Assembly: GCF_902168435.1 (NCBI RefSeq)
Contig: NZ_LR656180.1
Coordinates: 1-64,000 of the forward strand
Direction: 5' to 3'
DNA length: 64,000 nucleotides
From: Bacillus marasmi
Lineage (GTDB): Bacteria; Bacillota; Bacilli; Bacillales; Cytobacillaceae
Shown one piece after another: positions 40,284-54,061 of this stretch (position 1 is its first letter; every line of letters starts with the position of its first letter). The notes below the pieces were generated by a model. That model was given only the letters and a program-made list of their open reading frames with translations. It did not search any database and had not been told where the DNA came from. The translations under genes were made by a program, and so were the position numbers.

Positions 40284-40312
40284 ATTATACAGAACCCATA
40301 AAGATAATGCAA
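40284..40312 (-). promoter_or_regulatory. Promoter of the S10-spc-alpha clusters
   Basis: On the minus strand: -35 TTGCAT (40307-40312), a 17-nt spacer and -10 TATAAT (40284-40289), upstream of rpsJ and after the tuf terminator. Confidence 0.85.
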
Positions 40313-40414
40313 TAGTTTTTTGAACACCTTTATGTTTCGCACACTTTTACTATTATAAAGACTTCAACCTATAAATGCAACCATGAAAATCAATCAGGAA
40401 AAATTTATAAAAAA

Positions 40415-40442
40415 AAGCAGATGAGTCGTCACCCATCTGCTT
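40415..40442 (-). terminator. Terminator after tuf
   Basis: On the minus strand AAGCAGATGGGTGACGACTC continues into ATCTGCTT followed by TTTTTTATAAA: stem GCAGATG/CATCTGC (40434-40440, 40417-40423). It ends the str cluster 22 bp after tuf. Confidence 0.9.
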
Positions 40443-40464
40443 TCTTCTATTATATAGTCAAAGA

Positions 40465-41652
40465 CTATTCGATGATTTTAGCAACTGATCCAGCGCCTAC
40501 TGTACGGCCACCTTCACGGATTGAGAACTTAGTTCCTTCTTCAACAGCTACAGGAGCGATAAGTTCTACAGTCATTTCGATGTTGTCGCCAGGCATAACC
40601 ATTTCAACGCCTTCTGGTAGGTTACAAATACCAGTAATATCAGAAGTACGGAAATAGAATTGTGGACGATAGTTTGAGAAGAATGGAGTATGACGTCCAC
40701 CTTCTTCTTTTGATAATACATAAACTTGTGCAGTAAACTTAGTGTGTGGAGTGATTGAACCTGGTTTTGCTAATACTTGTCCACGTTCGATTTCTTCACG
40801 AGCAACCCCACGAAGAAGAGCTCCGATGTTGTCTCCAGCTTCTGCATAATCAAGAAGCTTACGGAACATTTCTACACCAGTTACAGTAGTAGATTTTGGT
40901 TCTTCAGTGAAACCTACGATTTGAACTACGTCACCAACTTTAACTACACCACGCTCAACACGTCCTGTAGCAACAGTTCCACGACCAGTGATTGAGAAAA
41001 CGTCCTCAACTGGCATCATGAATGGCTTTTCAGTATCACGAGCTGGAGTTGGGATGTACTCATCAACAGCAGCCATAAGTTCGTTTACTTTTTCTTCCCA
41101 TTCTGCTTCGCCTTCAAGAGCTTTAAGAGCAGAACCTTTGATTACAGGGATATCATCGCCTGGGAAGTCATATTCAGATAGTAGATCACGGATTTCCATT
41201 TCTACTAATTCTAATAATTCTTCGTCGTCAACCATGTCACACTTGTTCATGAATACAACAAGGTATGGTACACCTACTTGACGAGAAAGAAGGATGTGTT
41301 CACGAGTTTGTGGCATTGGGCCGTCAGCAGCAGATACTACAAGGATACCGCCGTCCATTTGAGCAGCACCAGTGATCATGTTTTTAACGTAGTCAGCATG
41401 TCCTGGGCAGTCAACGTGTGCATAGTGACGATTTGCAGTTTCATATTCTACGTGCGCAGTTGAGATTGTGATACCACGTTCTCTTTCTTCAGGTGCACCA
41501 TCGATTTGATCGTATGCACGAGCTTCTGCTCCACCTACTTTTGCAAGTACAGATGTGATTGCAGCTGTTAAAGTTGTTTTACCATGGTCAACGTGTCCGA
41601 TTGTACCAATGTTAACGTGTGGCTTAGAACGGTCGAATTTAGCTTTTGCCAT
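40465..41652 (-). CDS. tuf: Translation elongation factor Tu
   Basis: This 395-residue GTPase delivers aminoacyl-tRNA to the ribosome. G1 [10 protein letters not shown]3 [13 protein letters not shown]4 NKCD and effector RGITI are present, with beta-barrel domains II and III. It is followed by a strong terminator and preceded by fusA. This is a single tuf gene in its usual Bacillus place. Confidence 0.99.
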   Translation of the reverse strand: MAKAKFDRSKPHVNIGTIGHVDHGKTTLTAAITSVLAKVGGAEARAYDQIDGAPEERERGITISTAHVEYETANRHYAHVDCPGHADYVKNMITGAAQMDGGILVVSAADGPMPQTREHILLSRQVGVPYLVVFMNKCDMVDDEELLELVEMEIRDLLSEYDFPGDDIPVIKGSALKALEGEAEWEEKVNELMAAVDEYIPTPARDTEKPFMMPVEDVFSITGRGTVATGRVERGVVKVGDVVQIVGFTEEPKSTTVTGVEMFRKLLDYAEAGDNIGALLRGVAREEIERGQVLAKPGSITPHTKFTAQVYVLSKEEGGRHTPFFSNYRPQFYFRTSDITGICNLPEGVEMVMPGDNIEMTVELIAPVAVEEGTKFSIREGGRTVGAGSVAKIIE

Positions 41653-41783
41653 TTTAGGAAATCCTCCTTTGATTTTAAAAAAATAGTTAAGTATATATGG
41701 GTATATGAAGATAGAACAAGTCTATCTTCAATACATCCAATGCTTACAATAGTATTTATACTTTATAAGTGTGGTGAAATCAA

Positions 41784-43862
41784 TTATTCACCTTTATTTT
41801 TTTTGATGATTTCTTCAGAGATTGACTTAGGTACTTCTTCGTAATGGTCGAAGTGCATTGAGAACACACCACGTCCTTGAGTGCTTGAACGTAATGCAGT
41901 TGCATAACCAAACATCTCAGATAGTGGAACCATTGCGCGAACTACTTGTGCATTACCACGAGCTTCCATACCCTCAACGCGTCCGCGACGAGCAGTAATT
42001 TGACCCATGATATCTCCAAGGTAATCTTCAGGAATTACAACTTCAACTCTCATAACAGGCTCTAAAACTACAGGTTGACATTTAGAAGCTGCGTTTTTAA
42101 GTGCCATTGAAGCAGCAATTTTAAACGCCATTTCACTTGAGTCAACATCATGGTATGAACCATCAAATAGTCTAGCTTTGATGTCTACCAATGGATATCC
42201 TGCAAGTACTCCTCTTTCAAGAGCGTCCTCAAGACCTGCTTGTACAGCTGGGATGTATTCACGTGGAACAACACCACCAACAATACCGTTTTCAAATTCG
42301 AAGCCTTTACCCTCATCGTTTGGTGAGAATTCAATCCATACGTGACCGTATTGACCGCGACCACCAGACTGACGAGCAAACTTACCTTCAACTTGTGCAG
42401 ATGCACGGAAAGTTTCACGGTAGGCAACCTGAGGTGCACCAACGTTAGCTTCTACTTTGAATTCACGGCGCATACGGTCAACGATGATATCTAGGTGTAG
42501 CTCACCCATACCAGCGATGATTGTTTGTCCAGTTTCCTGGTCAGTGTGCGCACGGAATGTCGGATCTTCTTCTTGAAGTTTTTGTAAAGCAGTTGTCATT
42601 TTATCTTGGTCTGCTTTAGATTTTGGTTCAACTGAAAGTTGAATAACTGGTTCAGGGAACTGCATAGATTCTAAGATTACAGCAGCTTTATCATCACATA
42701 AAGTATCACCAGTTGTAGTATCTTTTAAACCTACAGCTGCAGCGATGTCACCTGCGTAAACTTCAGAAATCTCTTGACGGCTGTTCGCATGCATTTGCAG
42801 GATACGGCCGATACGTTCACGTTTACCTTTTGTAGAGTTTTGAACATATGATCCTGATTGCAATGTACCAGAGTACACACGGAAGAATGTTAATTTACCT
42901 ACATAAGGGTCAGTCATTACTTTAAATGCTAACGCTGCGAATGGCTCGCTGTCGTCAGAATGACGTTCAACTTCTTCATCAGTATCTGGTAGAGTACCTT
43001 TAATAGCAGGTACATCTAACGGAGATGGAAGATAGTCAATTACAGCATCTAGCATTAATTGAACACCTTTGTTTTTGAATGCTGAACCACAGATAACTGG
43101 GTAGAATTCAACATTTGTTGTACCTTTACGGATAGCAGCTTTCAGTTCAGGAATGCTGATTTCTTCTCCGCCTAGGTATTTTTCCATTAACTCTTCATCA
43201 AGCTCAGCAACTGCTTCAACCAATTTTTCGCGGTATTCTTCAGCTTGTGCTTGATATTCTTCAGGAATGTCACCAATTTGGATATCAGTACCAAGGTCAT
43301 TAGTGTAGAAGTGTGCTTTCATTTCCACTAGGTCAATGATTGCTTCAAATTGATCTTCAGCACCAATTGGTAATTGAATCGGATGTGCATTCGCTTGAAG
43401 ACGGTCATGAATTGTTTTTACTGAATATAAGAAGTCCGCACCGATTTTATCCATTTTATTAACGAATACAACACGTGGAACTCCGTAAGTTGTAGCTTGA
43501 CGCCAAACAGTTTCAGTTTGTGGCTCAACCCCAGATTGAGCATCAAGAACTGCTACTGCACCATCTAGTACACGAAGAGAACGTTCAACTTCAACTGTGA
43601 AGTCTACGTGTCCTGGTGTGTCGATGATGTTTACGCGGTGGCCCTTCCACTGTGCAGTTGTTGCTGCAGAGGTAATGGTGATACCACGTTCTTGTTCTTG
43701 CTCCATCCAGTCCATTTGAGATGCACCTTCATGAGTTTCACCGATCTTATGAATACGACCTGTGTAATAAAGGACACGCTCAGTGGTGGTTGTTTTACCA
43801 GCATCGATGTGTGCCATGATACCGATATTACGAGTATTTTCCAAGGAGAACTCTCTAGCCAT
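41784..43862 (-). CDS. fusA: Translation elongation factor G
   Basis: This 692-residue translocase GTPase has P-loop [14 protein letters not shown]3 DTPGHVDF and G4 NKMDK, then domains II-V with [15 protein letters not shown]. The usual fusidic-acid contact regions show no obvious change. It lies between rpsG and tuf. Confidence 0.99.
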   Translation of the reverse strand: MAREFSLENTRNIGIMAHIDAGKTTTTERVLYYTGRIHKIGETHEGASQMDWMEQEQERGITITSAATTAQWKGHRVNIIDTPGHVDFTVEVERSLRVLDGAVAVLDAQSGVEPQTETVWRQATTYGVPRVVFVNKMDKIGADFLYSVKTIHDRLQANAHPIQLPIGAEDQFEAIIDLVEMKAHFYTNDLGTDIQIGDIPEEYQAQAEEYREKLVEAVAELDEELMEKYLGGEEISIPELKAAIRKGTTNVEFYPVICGSAFKNKGVQLMLDAVIDYLPSPLDVPAIKGTLPDTDEEVERHSDDSEPFAALAFKVMTDPYVGKLTFFRVYSGTLQSGSYVQNSTKGKRERIGRILQMHANSRQEISEVYAGDIAAAVGLKDTTTGDTLCDDKAAVILESMQFPEPVIQLSVEPKSKADQDKMTTALQKLQEEDPTFRAHTDQETGQTIIAGMGELHLDIIVDRMRREFKVEANVGAPQVAYRETFRASAQVEGKFARQSGGRGQYGHVWIEFSPNDEGKGFEFENGIVGGVVPREYIPAVQAGLEDALERGVLAGYPLVDIKARLFDGSYHDVDSSEMAFKIAASMALKNAASKCQPVVLEPVMRVEVVIPEDYLGDIMGQITARRGRVEGMEARGNAQVVRAMVPLSEMFGYATALRSSTQGRGVFSMHFDHYEEVPKSISEEIIKKNKGE

Positions 43863-43912
43863 TTTGGTCTATCTCCTTCCATGTATGAGTGTATTGTTTT
43901 TTGAAGGTTAGA

Positions 43913-44413
<501 letters not shown>

Positions 44414-44422
44414 TTAAGTTGA

Positions 44423-44860
<438 letters not shown>

Positions 44861-44948
44861 TCATATTTTTGTGTAAGCCCACACATCCAGGTGGTTCAAT
44901 TTTTTGCAAAAACAAAGTTTTTGCAGATAACTTCTACAAAAACAGTTT

Positions 44949-45197
44949 TTAACGAGTAATAGCCACAGTCGCCGCTCCAACATCTATCTTACATGCTCTT
45001 CCGAGTTTTTTCATAGAATCGACATAAGAAATTGGAACTTCCATTTCCTTAGCAGTTTGCACAACTTTTGAAACCACTTTGAGATCAGCATCAGTCGCTA
45101 CAACTACTTCAATGACCGAACCAGATTTTAGAGCTTTTACTGTTTGTTTTGTACCAATAATAATGTGTTCTGCCTGTAATACTTTTTCATAAGACAT
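44949..45197 (-). CDS. rplGB: L7Ae-family RNA-binding protein (RplGB/YbxF)
   Basis: This 82-residue L7Ae/L30e-fold protein binds kink-turn [23 protein letters not shown] and the C-terminal [16 protein letters not shown] are typical of YbxF, encoded between rpoC and rpsL in Bacillus. The start is ATG 45197, with GGAGGATAGTAAC upstream; the frame extends to 45257 without a site. The exact cellular role is unsettled. Confidence 0.92.
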   Translation of the reverse strand: MSYEKVLQAEHIIIGTKQTVKALKSGSVIEVVVATDADLKVVSKVVQTAKEMEVPISYVDSMKKLGRACKIDVGAATVAITR

Positions 45198-45297
45198 GTT
45201 ACTATCCTCCAAAGTATCAGGTAAATAGGAGCACCTTTGATATATTAACACCTTCAAATTACAATGTCAACAATCAAAAAAATCTTTTATTAAAAAT

Positions 45298-45334
45298 GCG
45301 GTACTTCGATATGATAACCGGTTCGAAGTACCGC
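45298..45334 (-). terminator. Terminator after rpoC
   Basis: Perfect 12-bp stem GCGGTACTTCGA (45298-45309) / TCGAAGTACCGC (45323-45334), followed on the minus strand by ATTTTTAATAAAAG. It separates rpoBC from the str cluster. Confidence 0.9.
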
Positions 45335-45356
45335 GATTTTCAGTATTTATTTTTAC

Positions 45357-48300
45357 TTATTCAACTGTAACTTTATCTTCAGTCGTTTCAGCTTGGATAA
45401 TTGGTTCTGCACGACGATAGCGTTGCATACCAGTACCAGCTGGAACTAACTTACCAATAATTACATTTTCTTTTAAGCCGAGCAATTCATCGCGCTTACC
45501 TTTAATTGCTGCATCCGTAAGAACTCTTGTTGTTTCTTGGAATGATGCTGCAGATAAGAATGAATCTGTTTCAAGTGAAGCTTTTGTAATACCAAGTAAC
45601 ACTGGACGACCAGTAGCTGGTTGCTTTCCTGCAAGTAAAGCTTTTTCATTCGCATCAGTAAATTGATGAATGTCTAATAGCGCTCCAGGTAATACACTTG
45701 TTTCACCTGCATCGACTACTCGCACTTTACGAAGCATTTGTCGAACCATTACTTCAATATGTTTGTCGCCAATTTCTACCCCTTGCATACGGTAAACCTT
45801 TTGTACTTCACGGAGTAAGTATTCTTGAACAGTTTTCATATCAGTAACGCGCAATAGTTCTTTAGGATCAATTGATCCCTCTGTTAACTCTTGCCCTCGG
45901 TCTACACGATCATTAATTGCAACCTTTAAACGAGCTGTATATGGAGCTGTGTACGTACGGCTTTCAACATCACCTTGAACAACGATTTCGTGCTGACGAT
46001 CCCGTCCTTCATTAATACCTACAACAACACCTTCAATTTCAGAAATAACTGATTGCCCCTTCGGATTACGAGCTTCAAATAGCTCTTGAATCCGCGGTAA
46101 ACCTTGAGTGATATCGTCTCCTGCTACCCCACCAGTATGGAATGTACGCATCGTTAACTGAGTTCCTGGTTCACCGATTGATTGTGCAGCAATAATACCA
46201 ACTGCTTCGCCCACTTCAACTTCTTGACCAGTAGCTAAGTTGCGACCGTAACATTTTTTACATACACCGTGGCGAGTATTACATGTAAATGCAGAACGAA
46301 TCCATACTTGTTCAACATTTGCCTCAGATACCTCAACTGCTAGGTCCTCAGTAATCAAGCCGTTTTCAGGTACAATTACTTCATTTGTTTCAGGATGTTT
46401 AATCGCTTTACGTGCATAACGACCAATTAGTCGTTCTTCTAACGCTTCAATTACTTCAGTACCATCTTTAAGCGAGCTAATTAATAAGCCGCGATCTGTA
46501 CCACAGTCATCTTCACGGACAATAACATCCTGCGCAACATCAACAAGACGACGAGTTAAGTAACCTGAGTCAGCTGTTTTAAGTGCAGTATCGGCCAATC
46601 CTTTACGAGCACCGTGCGTAGAAATAAAGTATTCAAGTACCGTTAATCCTTCACGGAAACTAGATTTAATCGGTAATTCGATAATACGACCAGCCGGGTT
46701 GGCCATCAAACCACGCATCCCTGCTAATTGTGTAAAGTTAGAAGCGTTACCACGGGCACCGGAATCACTCATCATGAAGATTGGGTTAGTTTTTTCCAAT
46801 GACTTCATCAGTTTCGCTTGAATTGTATCCTTCGCTGCACTCCAGATTGAAATAACACGATCATAGCGTTCATCTTCAGTAATTAAACCACGTCTAAACT
46901 GCTTTGTTACATTATCAACCTTTACTTGCGCTTCATGGATAATTTCTTGCTTTTCACCCAATACGACGATGTCGGCTACCCCTACAGTAATACCCGCTTT
47001 AGTTGAATGTTTAAATCCAAGGTCTTTCATACGGTCAAGCATTTTTGAGGTTTCAGTAATTTTGAAACGTTTAAATACTTCCGCAATGATGTTTCCAAGA
47101 ATTTTCTTTTTAAATGGATCAACTAATGGCATTTCTTTAATTGCCGCTCGAACATCTGCACCCGGTTCAACGAAGTATCTTTCAGGTGTTTTTTCCTCAA
47201 GATTTAGCTTCGTTGGTTCATTAATGTACGGGAAAGATTCAGGTAAAATTTCATTAAAGATTAATTTACCAACAGTTGTCATTAATAATTTATTGTTTTG
47301 TTCTTCTGTAAACGTAACATTTCCTAATGAGCCAGCATGGACAGCTACTCTTGTATGCAAATGAACATATCCATTTTGGTAGGCGATTAACGCCTCATTA
47401 CGATCTTTAAATATCATACCCTCACCAATGGCACCTTCGCGTTCCATTGTTAAGTAGTAGTTACCTAATACCATATCCTGTGATGGTGTAACAACCGGTT
47501 TACCATCCTTCGGATTCAAGATATTTTGTGCAGCAAGCATTAACAAACGCGCTTCCGCTTGTGCTTCAGACGAAAGTGGTACGTGTACCGCCATTTGGTC
47601 ACCATCAAAGTCAGCGTTATATGCTGTACATACAAGCGGATGGAGACGAATTGCACGTCCTTCAACCAAAGTTGGTTCAAAAGCTTGAATACCCAGACGG
47701 TGAAGCGTCGGTGCACGGTTTAAAAGGACCGGATGCTCACGAATAACTTCTTCTAAAACATCCCAAACTTCTGGGTTCACACGTTCGATTTTCCGTTTTG
47801 CCGATTTAATGTTATGTGCTAGACCTTTTTCAACTAATTCCTTCATTACGAAAGGTTTGAATAATTCCAAAGCCATTTCTTTCGGTAAGCCACATTGATA
47901 CATTTTTAAATTCGGACCTACTACGATAACGGAACGACCAGAGTAGTCAACACGTTTTCCTAATAGGTTTTGACGGAAACGTCCTTGCTTTCCTTTTAAC
48001 ATATGTGATAAAGACTTCAACGGACGATTTCCTGGCCCAGTTACCGGACGACCACGACGACCATTATCAATAAGCGCATCAACAGCTTCTTGAAGCATAC
48101 GCTTTTCATTTTGAACAATAATGCTTGGTGCACCAAGGTCTAACAATCTTTTTAAACGGTTGTTCCGATTGATAACACGTCGGTATAAATCGTTTAAGTC
48201 CGAAGTCGCAAAACGTCCACCATCCAACTGTACCATTGGGCGTAATTCAGGTGGAATAACCGGTAGTACATCTAAAATCATCCATGACGGCTCGTTGCCA

Positions 48301-48956
48301 GAACCACGGAATGCTTCAAGTACTTCCAGACGTTTAATTGCACGAGTACGACGTTGTCCTTGTGCTGTTTTTAATTCTTCTTTTAATGTATCTACTTCTT
48401 TTTCTAAGTCGATATCAAATAAAAGCTTTTTAATCGCTTCTGCACCCATCGATGCTTGAAACTTATTTCCGTACTTCTCACGATATGTGCGGTACTCTTT
48501 TTCAGAAAGAAGCTGTTTCTTTTCTAACGCAGTATCACCAGGTTCAGTCACTACGTATGAAGCGAAATAAATAACTTCTTCTAGAGCACGAGGAGACATA
48601 TCTAATACAAGACCCATGCGACTTGGAATTCCTTTGAAATACCAAATATGGGATACTGGTGCTGCTAATTCAATGTGGCCCATCCGTTCGCGGCGAACTT
48701 TTGCACGAGTTACTTCAACGCCACATCGGTCACAAACTACACCTTTATAACGAACACGCTTGTACTTTCCACAATGACACTCCCAGTCCTTTTGCGGACC
48801 AAAGATTCGTTCACAAAATAAACCGTCTTTTTCCGGTTTAAGTGTACGATAGTTAATCGTTTCTGGTTTTTTTACCTCACCAAATGACCATGAACGGATT
48901 TTATCCGGTGAAGCTAGACCAATTTTCATATACTCAAAATTGTTTACATCTAGCAA
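45357..48956 (-). CDS. rpoC: RNA polymerase beta' subunit
   Basis: At 1199 residues the catalytic loop [12 protein letters not shown] binds the active-site Mg. The N-terminal zinc ribbon [20 protein letters not shown] and a second zinc site (CGTDRG ... [13 protein letters not shown]) are present, as is the trigger-loop region [16 protein letters not shown]. The TTG start at 48956 follows GGGAGGTAGG. It is separated from rpoB by 155 bp that contain a terminator-like hairpin. Confidence 0.99.
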   Translation of the reverse strand: MLDVNNFEYMKIGLASPDKIRSWSFGEVKKPETINYRTLKPEKDGLFCERIFGPQKDWECHCGKYKRVRYKGVVCDRCGVEVTRAKVRRERMGHIELAAPVSHIWYFKGIPSRMGLVLDMSPRALEEVIYFASYVVTEPGDTALEKKQLLSEKEYRTYREKYGNKFQASMGAEAIKKLLFDIDLEKEVDTLKEELKTAQGQRRTRAIKRLEVLEAFRGSGNEPSWMILDVLPVIPPELRPMVQLDGGRFATSDLNDLYRRVINRNNRLKRLLDLGAPSIIVQNEKRMLQEAVDALIDNGRRGRPVTGPGNRPLKSLSHMLKGKQGRFRQNLLGKRVDYSGRSVIVVGPNLKMYQCGLPKEMALELFKPFVMKELVEKGLAHNIKSAKRKIERVNPEVWDVLEEVIREHPVLLNRAPTLHRLGIQAFEPTLVEGRAIRLHPLVCTAYNADFDGDQMAVHVPLSSEAQAEARLLMLAAQNILNPKDGKPVVTPSQDMVLGNYYLTMEREGAIGEGMIFKDRNEALIAYQNGYVHLHTRVAVHAGSLGNVTFTEEQNNKLLMTTVGKLIFNEILPESFPYINEPTKLNLEEKTPERYFVEPGADVRAAIKEMPLVDPFKKKILGNIIAEVFKRFKITETSKMLDRMKDLGFKHSTKAGITVGVADIVVLGEKQEIIHEAQVKVDNVTKQFRRGLITEDERYDRVISIWSAAKDTIQAKLMKSLEKTNPIFMMSDSGARGNASNFTQLAGMRGLMANPAGRIIELPIKSSFREGLTVLEYFISTHGARKGLADTALKTADSGYLTRRLVDVAQDVIVREDDCGTDRGLLISSLKDGTEVIEALEERLIGRYARKAIKHPETNEVIVPENGLITEDLAVEVSEANVEQVWIRSAFTCNTRHGVCKKCYGRNLATGQEVEVGEAVGIIAAQSIGEPGTQLTMRTFHTGGVAGDDITQGLPRIQELFEARNPKGQSVISEIEGVVVGINEGRDRQHEIVVQGDVESRTYTAPYTARLKVAINDRVDRGQELTEGSIDPKELLRVTDMKTVQEYLLREVQKVYRMQGVEIGDKHIEVMVRQMLRKVRVVDAGETSVLPGALLDIHQFTDANEKALLAGKQPATGRPVLLGITKASLETDSFLSAASFQETTRVLTDAAIKGKRDELLGLKENVIIGKLVPAGTGMQRYRRAEPIIQAETTEDKVTVE

Positions 48957-49064
48957 GGGGCCTACCTCCCTTTCGATCTTCAGGTTTTACCCTTATTCCG
49001 CATTACGGAATCAACATAGTAAATTTGTTTACATATGCAATTGACATTTATATGAAAAAAGCGG

Positions 49065-49095
49065 TGCTCAGTGAGGTCAAAGGACTTCACTGAGC
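49065..49095 (-). terminator. Terminator-like hairpin between rpoB and rpoC
   Basis: Perfect 9-bp stem GCTCAGTGA (49065-49073) / TCACTGAGC (49087-49095), with the minus-strand tail ACCGCTTTTTTCAT. It is likely a partial terminator or processing site that tunes rpoC relative to rpoB. Confidence 0.65.
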
Positions 49096-49111
49096 TCTTT
49101 AGTTGTTGATA

Positions 49112-52100
49112 TTATTCCTTGGATCCAACTGGTTCTGTCTCAATGCTGTCAAGCTCTGGAGCAATAGTAAGAGATTCAGCTTGTTGAATTTCTTCTTCAT
49201 CCTCTAGGTCACGCATTTCAATTTCTTGCTCATCACCAGAAAGGATTTTTACATCCATACCTAAACTTTGAAGCTCCTTAATTAATACCTTGAATGATTC
49301 AGGAACTCCTGGTTCTGGTACATTTTCACCTTTAACGATTGCTTCGTATGTTTTCACACGACCTACAACGTCATCAGATTTAACCGTTAAGATTTCCTGT
49401 AATGTATAGGCAGCACCATATGCTTCAAGTGCCCATACTTCCATCTCACCGAAACGCTGTCCACCAAATTGTGCTTTACCACCAAGCGGTTGCTGCGTAA
49501 CAAGTGAATAAGGACCAGTCGAGCGAGCATGTAGTTTATCATCTACCATGTGCGCAAGCTTAATCATGTACATAACACCGACAGATACACGGTTATCGAA
49601 AGGTTCACCAGAGCGGCCATCATAAAGAACCGTTTTTGCATCACGTGCCATACCAGCTTCTTCAATCGTTGACCATACATCTTCCTCTGTCGCTCCATCA
49701 AATACTGGCGATGCAACATGAATTCCAAGTGCTCTAGCCGCCATACCTAAATGAAGCTCCAATACTTGCCCGATGTTCATCCGCGAAGGAACCCCTAATG
49801 GATTTAACATGATGTCTACAGGAGTACCATCTGGTAAGTAAGGCATATCCTCTTCAGGCATAATTTTCGAAATTACCCCTTTATTACCATGGCGTCCCGC
49901 CATCTTGTCACCTTCGTGAATTTTACGTTTTTGAACGATGTATACCCGAACAAGTTGGTTAACACCTGGAGGCAATTCATCGCCATCTTCACGATTAAAG
50001 ACCTTTACATCTAGGACAATTCCGCCACCACCGTGTGGAACACGTAAAGATGTATCGCGTACTTCACGAGCCTTTTCACCGAAAATCGCATGTAGGAGAC
50101 GCTCTTCAGCTGTTAATTCAGTTACACCTTTAGGCGTTACTTTACCAACCAATAAATCTCCATCTTTAACTTCAGCACCAATTCGAATAATTCCACGCTC
50201 ATCCAAATTACGAAGAGCATCTTCCCCTACATTTGGAATATCGCGAGTAATTTCTTCAGGCCCTAATTTTGTATCACGTGATTCAGATTCATACTCTTCA
50301 ATATGAATAGAAGTATATACATCGTCTTTTACAAGACGCTCACTCATAATAATCGCATCTTCGTAGTTATAACCATCCCATGTCATAAAGGCAACAAGAA
50401 CGTTACGGCCAAGCGCAAGCTCGCCTTTTTCCATCGAAGGTCCGTCAGCAAGGATTTCACCTTTGACAACACGATTCCCAACACTAACAATCGGGCGTTG
50501 GTTGTAGCAAGTACCTTGGTTTGAACGAATAAACTTCAGCATGCGATATTTATCAAGATTTCCTTTAACCTCTTGGCCATCAACCTCAGAGATACGACGA
50601 ACCCAAACTTCACGAGCCTCAACATGTTCAACAATACCAGGATGCTTACAAATTACTGCAGCACCTGAATCCTTTGCCGAAACATATTCCATCCCAGTAC
50701 CAACGCGTGGCGCCTCTGGTTGAAGAAGCGGAACAGCTTGACGTTGCATGTTCGCACCCATTAAGGCACGGTTTGAGTCATCATTTTCCAAAAATGGAAT
50801 ACACGCCGTTGCGGCAGAAACAACCTGTTTCGGTGATACATCCATGTAATCGATTCGATCTCGATTAACCACAACGTTTTCATCACGGAAACGCGCAACA
50901 ACATCTTCATCTAAGAACGAACCGTCTTCACCTAAGCGCACATTCGCTTGGGCAACTACATAGTTATCCTGCTCATCTGCAGTTAGGTAGTCGATACGAG
51001 ATGTCACTTTTCCTGTTTCTGGGTCAACACGACGATATGGTGTTTCAATAAAACCAAAGCGATTAACCTTTGCATATGATGATAGAGAGTTAATCAATCC
51101 GATGTTCGGACCCTCTGGCGTTTCAATCGGACACATACGTCCATAGTGGGAATAGTGAACGTCACGCACCTCAAAGCCTGCACGTTCACGCGTTAAACCA
51201 CCAGGTCCCAACGCGGATAAACGACGTTTGTGTGTTAACTCTGCTAACGGATTCGTTTGATCCATGAATTGCGATAATTGAGAGCTACCAAAAAACTCTT
51301 TAATCGATGCGATTACAGGACGAATATTAATTAATTGCTGTGGAGTAATCGTTGCTGTATCTTGAATTGACATTCTCTCACGAACAACACGTTCCATCCG
51401 TGATAAACCGATACGGAATTGATTTTGTAACAATTCTCCAACAGAACGCAAACGTCTATTTCCTAAATGATCGATATCATCTGTATTTCCAACACCGTGC
51501 AGCAAATTGAAGAAATAGCTGATGGAAGCAATGATATCAGCAGGAGTAATATTCTTAATTGCTTCTTCGATATTGGAATTACCAATAACATTAATGACCT
51601 TTTCGCCATCATCATTTGGAGCATAAATTTTAATTGATTGAAGGACAATATCATCCTCTACCACGCCACCAATTGGATTGATAGATTTAAAACCAATATT
51701 GTTTTCAAGGTTAGGAAGAATACGGTCTAACGTACGACGATCAAGCGTTGTACCTTTTTCCGCAATAATTTCCCCTGTTTCCGGATCAACTAAAGTTTCA
51801 GCTAAACGTTGACCGAAAAGTCTATTTTTAATATGAAGCTTTTTATTAATCTTGTAACGACCCACATTGGCTAAATCATAACGCTTTGGATCAAAGAAGC
51901 GTGAGACTAATAAACTCTTTGCATTTTCTACAGTTGGTGGTTCACCCGGACGAAGACGCTCGTAAATTTCTAAAAGCGCTTTTTCCGTACTTTCAGTGTT
52001 GTCTTTTTCCAAAGTATTACGGATGTACTCATTATCACCGATTAAATCGATAATTTCCGAATCCGCTCCGAACCCTAGTGAACGCAAAAGAACCGTAACG

Positions 52101-52672
52101 GGCAGTTTCCGAGTACGATCTATTCTTACATACACAACATCCTTGGCGTCTGTTTCATACTCCAACCAAGCACCACGGTTAGGAATTACTGTTGCAGTAA
52201 AACCTTTTTTTCCGTTCTTATCCACTTTTCCACTAAAATAAACACTAGGAGAACGCACTAATTGTGATACAATGACGCGCTCAGCACCATTAATTACAAA
52301 CGTTCCTGTTTCAGTCATTAGTGGGAAGTCACCCATAAATACATCTTGGTCTTTTACTTCACCTGTTTCTTTGTTCACTAGACGTACCTTTACACGCAAT
52401 GGTGCAGAATATGTAACGTCTCGTTCCTTCGACTCCTCAACGGAATACTTAGGATCACCTAAGCTATAATCAATGAATTCCAATGATAGGTTACCAGTAA
52501 AGTCTTCGATTGGAGAAATGTCCTGGAACATTTCACGTAAACCCTCATCAAGAAACCACTGATAAGAAGAGGTTTGAATTTCAATGAGATTTGGTAACTC
52601 TAAAACTTCACTGATTCTTGCATAACTTCTTCGTTGGCGGTGTCGTCCATACTGAACTAGTTGACCTGTCAA
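49112..52672 (-). CDS. rpoB: RNA polymerase beta subunit
   Basis: At 1186 residues the rifampicin-binding cluster reads [20 protein letters not shown] then [10 protein letters not shown], the susceptible form. [15 protein letters not shown] carries active-site lysines. The TTG start at 52672 ([15 protein letters not shown]) is chosen because GAGGGGTGAATCAG precedes it; the GTG at 52681 lies within the ribosome site. It is followed by rpoC. Confidence 0.99.
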   Translation of the reverse strand: MTGQLVQYGRHRQRRSYARISEVLELPNLIEIQTSSYQWFLDEGLREMFQDISPIEDFTGNLSLEFIDYSLGDPKYSVEESKERDVTYSAPLRVKVRLVNKETGEVKDQDVFMGDFPLMTETGTFVINGAERVIVSQLVRSPSVYFSGKVDKNGKKGFTATVIPNRGAWLEYETDAKDVVYVRIDRTRKLPVTVLLRSLGFGADSEIIDLIGDNEYIRNTLEKDNTESTEKALLEIYERLRPGEPPTVENAKSLLVSRFFDPKRYDLANVGRYKINKKLHIKNRLFGQRLAETLVDPETGEIIAEKGTTLDRRTLDRILPNLENNIGFKSINPIGGVVEDDIVLQSIKIYAPNDDGEKVINVIGNSNIEEAIKNITPADIIASISYFFNLLHGVGNTDDIDHLGNRRLRSVGELLQNQFRIGLSRMERVVRERMSIQDTATITPQQLINIRPVIASIKEFFGSSQLSQFMDQTNPLAELTHKRRLSALGPGGLTRERAGFEVRDVHYSHYGRMCPIETPEGPNIGLINSLSSYAKVNRFGFIETPYRRVDPETGKVTSRIDYLTADEQDNYVVAQANVRLGEDGSFLDEDVVARFRDENVVVNRDRIDYMDVSPKQVVSAATACIPFLENDDSNRALMGANMQRQAVPLLQPEAPRVGTGMEYVSAKDSGAAVICKHPGIVEHVEAREVWVRRISEVDGQEVKGNLDKYRMLKFIRSNQGTCYNQRPIVSVGNRVVKGEILADGPSMEKGELALGRNVLVAFMTWDGYNYEDAIIMSERLVKDDVYTSIHIEEYESESRDTKLGPEEITRDIPNVGEDALRNLDERGIIRIGAEVKDGDLLVGKVTPKGVTELTAEERLLHAIFGEKAREVRDTSLRVPHGGGGIVLDVKVFNREDGDELPPGVNQLVRVYIVQKRKIHEGDKMAGRHGNKGVISKIMPEEDMPYLPDGTPVDIMLNPLGVPSRMNIGQVLELHLGMAARALGIHVASPVFDGATEEDVWSTIEEAGMARDAKTVLYDGRSGEPFDNRVSVGVMYMIKLAHMVDDKLHARSTGPYSLVTQQPLGGKAQFGGQRFGEMEVWALEAYGAAYTLQEILTVKSDDVVGRVKTYEAIVKGENVPEPGVPESFKVLIKELQSLGMDVKILSGDEQEIEMRDLEDEEEIQQAESLTIAPELDSIETEPVGSKE

Positions 52673-52892
52673 CTGATTCACCCCTCAAATCAAGCGTTAT
52701 AATTACATCTATTGCCATAAGACAAAAAGAAAAAGGGTTTTTCTGTTAAAAACCGCAATTTCACATGACGAACTATTATTTTATTAGCTTAACCGTCAAT
52801 AGCCAAATATATACAATTAATGATGATTTTAGCAATAAAACGGAAACTAATCTATTGGCATTTTATAATATTAACATAACCCCCTTGACGAG

Positions 52893-53495
52893 TCAATGTT
52901 TTTTTGCTTTGAAAATAAAATACCCTTTACTCTTATCTACAGTTTCTACCTCACTAAAAAGCTCCTGTAGTTTTGTTAATGCTGATGGCGCACCTTGCTT
53001 TTTCTGAATGACAACCCAAAGCGAGCCTCCTGACTTTAGATGACGATGACTTTGTTCAAAAATATCATGAACCGTTTGTTTTCCAGCCCTAATCGGCGGA
53101 TTCGTTACGATATCAGCAAAGTCCGTGTCGGATACACCTAATAACCGATCACTCTGATAGATTTTGACATTATTTATATGATTTAATTTAGCGTTTTCTC
53201 TAGCAAGTTCTAATGCTCGTTCGTTAACATCTATCATATGTATGGTTGTCTCTGGAAGAGTCTTCGCAAATGATATTCCGATCGGTCCATATCCACAGCC
53301 AACATCAAGGATTTTCCCCTTGCTATCTGTTGCTTCAAACGCTTCAATCAACAAACGCGAGCCAAAATCAACCTCTTTTTTTGAAAATACACCATTATCT
53401 GTTTTGAAACGGAATGTGTGACTCCTTAACTGAAAATCCCAATACTTCGGGTCACTTTCAACATTTTGTGTGCGGGAATAATAATGGTCAGTCAT
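52893..53495 (-). CDS. RsmC-like class I SAM methyltransferase (YbxB)
   Basis: This 200-residue methyltransferase of the RsmC/RlmG type has SAM motif DVGCGYGPIGI (about residue 63) and catalytic-type NPPIRAG (about 130). YbxB occupies this place between rplL and rpoB in Bacillus. The target is probably rRNA guanine by homology to RsmC, unproved here. The start is ATG 53495, with GGAGGTGG upstream; the ORF extends to 53516 through that site. Confidence 0.9.
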   Translation of the reverse strand: MTDHYYSRTQNVESDPKYWDFQLRSHTFRFKTDNGVFSKKEVDFGSRLLIEAFEATDSKGKILDVGCGYGPIGISFAKTLPETTIHMIDVNERALELARENAKLNHINNVKIYQSDRLLGVSDTDFADIVTNPPIRAGKQTVHDIFEQSHRHLKSGGSLWVVIQKKQGAPSALTKLQELFSEVETVDKSKGYFIFKAKKH

Positions 53496-53604
53496 ATGGT
53501 TTACAACCACCTCCATCGGGGAGAGATTTCTTTATAGAAGATACTGAGGTAAAAATAAATACATTTCCGAACAGTATTATATGTTAAAAGAATCGAAAAA
53601 GCAA

Positions 53605-53631
53605 AAAAGCTCGCTTATACAGCGAGCTTTT
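53605..53631 (-). terminator. Terminator after rplL
   Basis: On the minus strand AAAAGCTCGC/GCGAGCTTTT (GCGAGCT 53622-53628, AGCTCGC 53608-53614), with the tail TTTTGCTTTTTCG. Confidence 0.85.
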
Positions 53632-53642
53632 CAAAGGCTAAA

Positions 53643-54005
53643 TTACTTAACCTCAACGTTTGCGCCAACTTCTTCAAGTTTGCCTTTGATTTCTTCTGCT
53701 TCTTCTTTAGAAACGCCTTCTTTAACTGCTTTTGGAGTGTTGTCAACAAGTTCTTTTGCTTCTTTAAGACCAAGACCTGTGATTTCACGTACAACTTTGA
53801 TAACTTTGATTTTTTGATCGCCTGCAGAAGCAAGTACCACATCAAATTCAGTTTTTTCTTCAACAGCAGCACCAGCAGCTCCACCAACAACAGCTACAGG
53901 AGCTGCAGCAGTTACGCCGAATTCTTCTTCAATTGCTTTTACTAAGTCGTTTAATTCTAAAACAGTCATATTTTTAACCGCTTCAATGATTTGTTCTTTA
54001 GTCAT
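53643..54005 (-). CDS. rplL: 50S ribosomal protein L7/L12
   Basis: This 120-residue stalk protein has an N-terminal dimerisation helix ([20 protein letters not shown]), an Ala/Gly/Val-rich hinge (about 35-52) and a C-terminal domain with [20 protein letters not shown] that recruits translation factors. It follows rplJ by 56 bp. Confidence 0.99.
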   Translation of the reverse strand: MTKEQIIEAVKNMTVLELNDLVKAIEEEFGVTAAAPVAVVGGAAGAAVEEKTEFDVVLASAGDQKIKVIKVVREITGLGLKEAKELVDNTPKAVKEGVSKEEAEEIKGKLEEVGANVEVK

Positions 54006-54061
54006 GATTATTTTCCTCCTTAGAGTTTTGTTTTTTTTAATAGATAAATAAGATTTCTAAC

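Noticed and set aside
46969-47364. 131-aa frame antisense to rpoC, and similar long frames antisense to rpoB, fusA, tuf and rplB
   Set aside because: They are mirror frames of highly biased ribosomal and polymerase genes, with no ribosome site and no protein-like character.
51182-51310. Rifampicin-resistance changes in rpoB and streptomycin-resistance changes in rpsL
   Set aside because: The rifampicin cluster and both S12 loops read as the susceptible forms.
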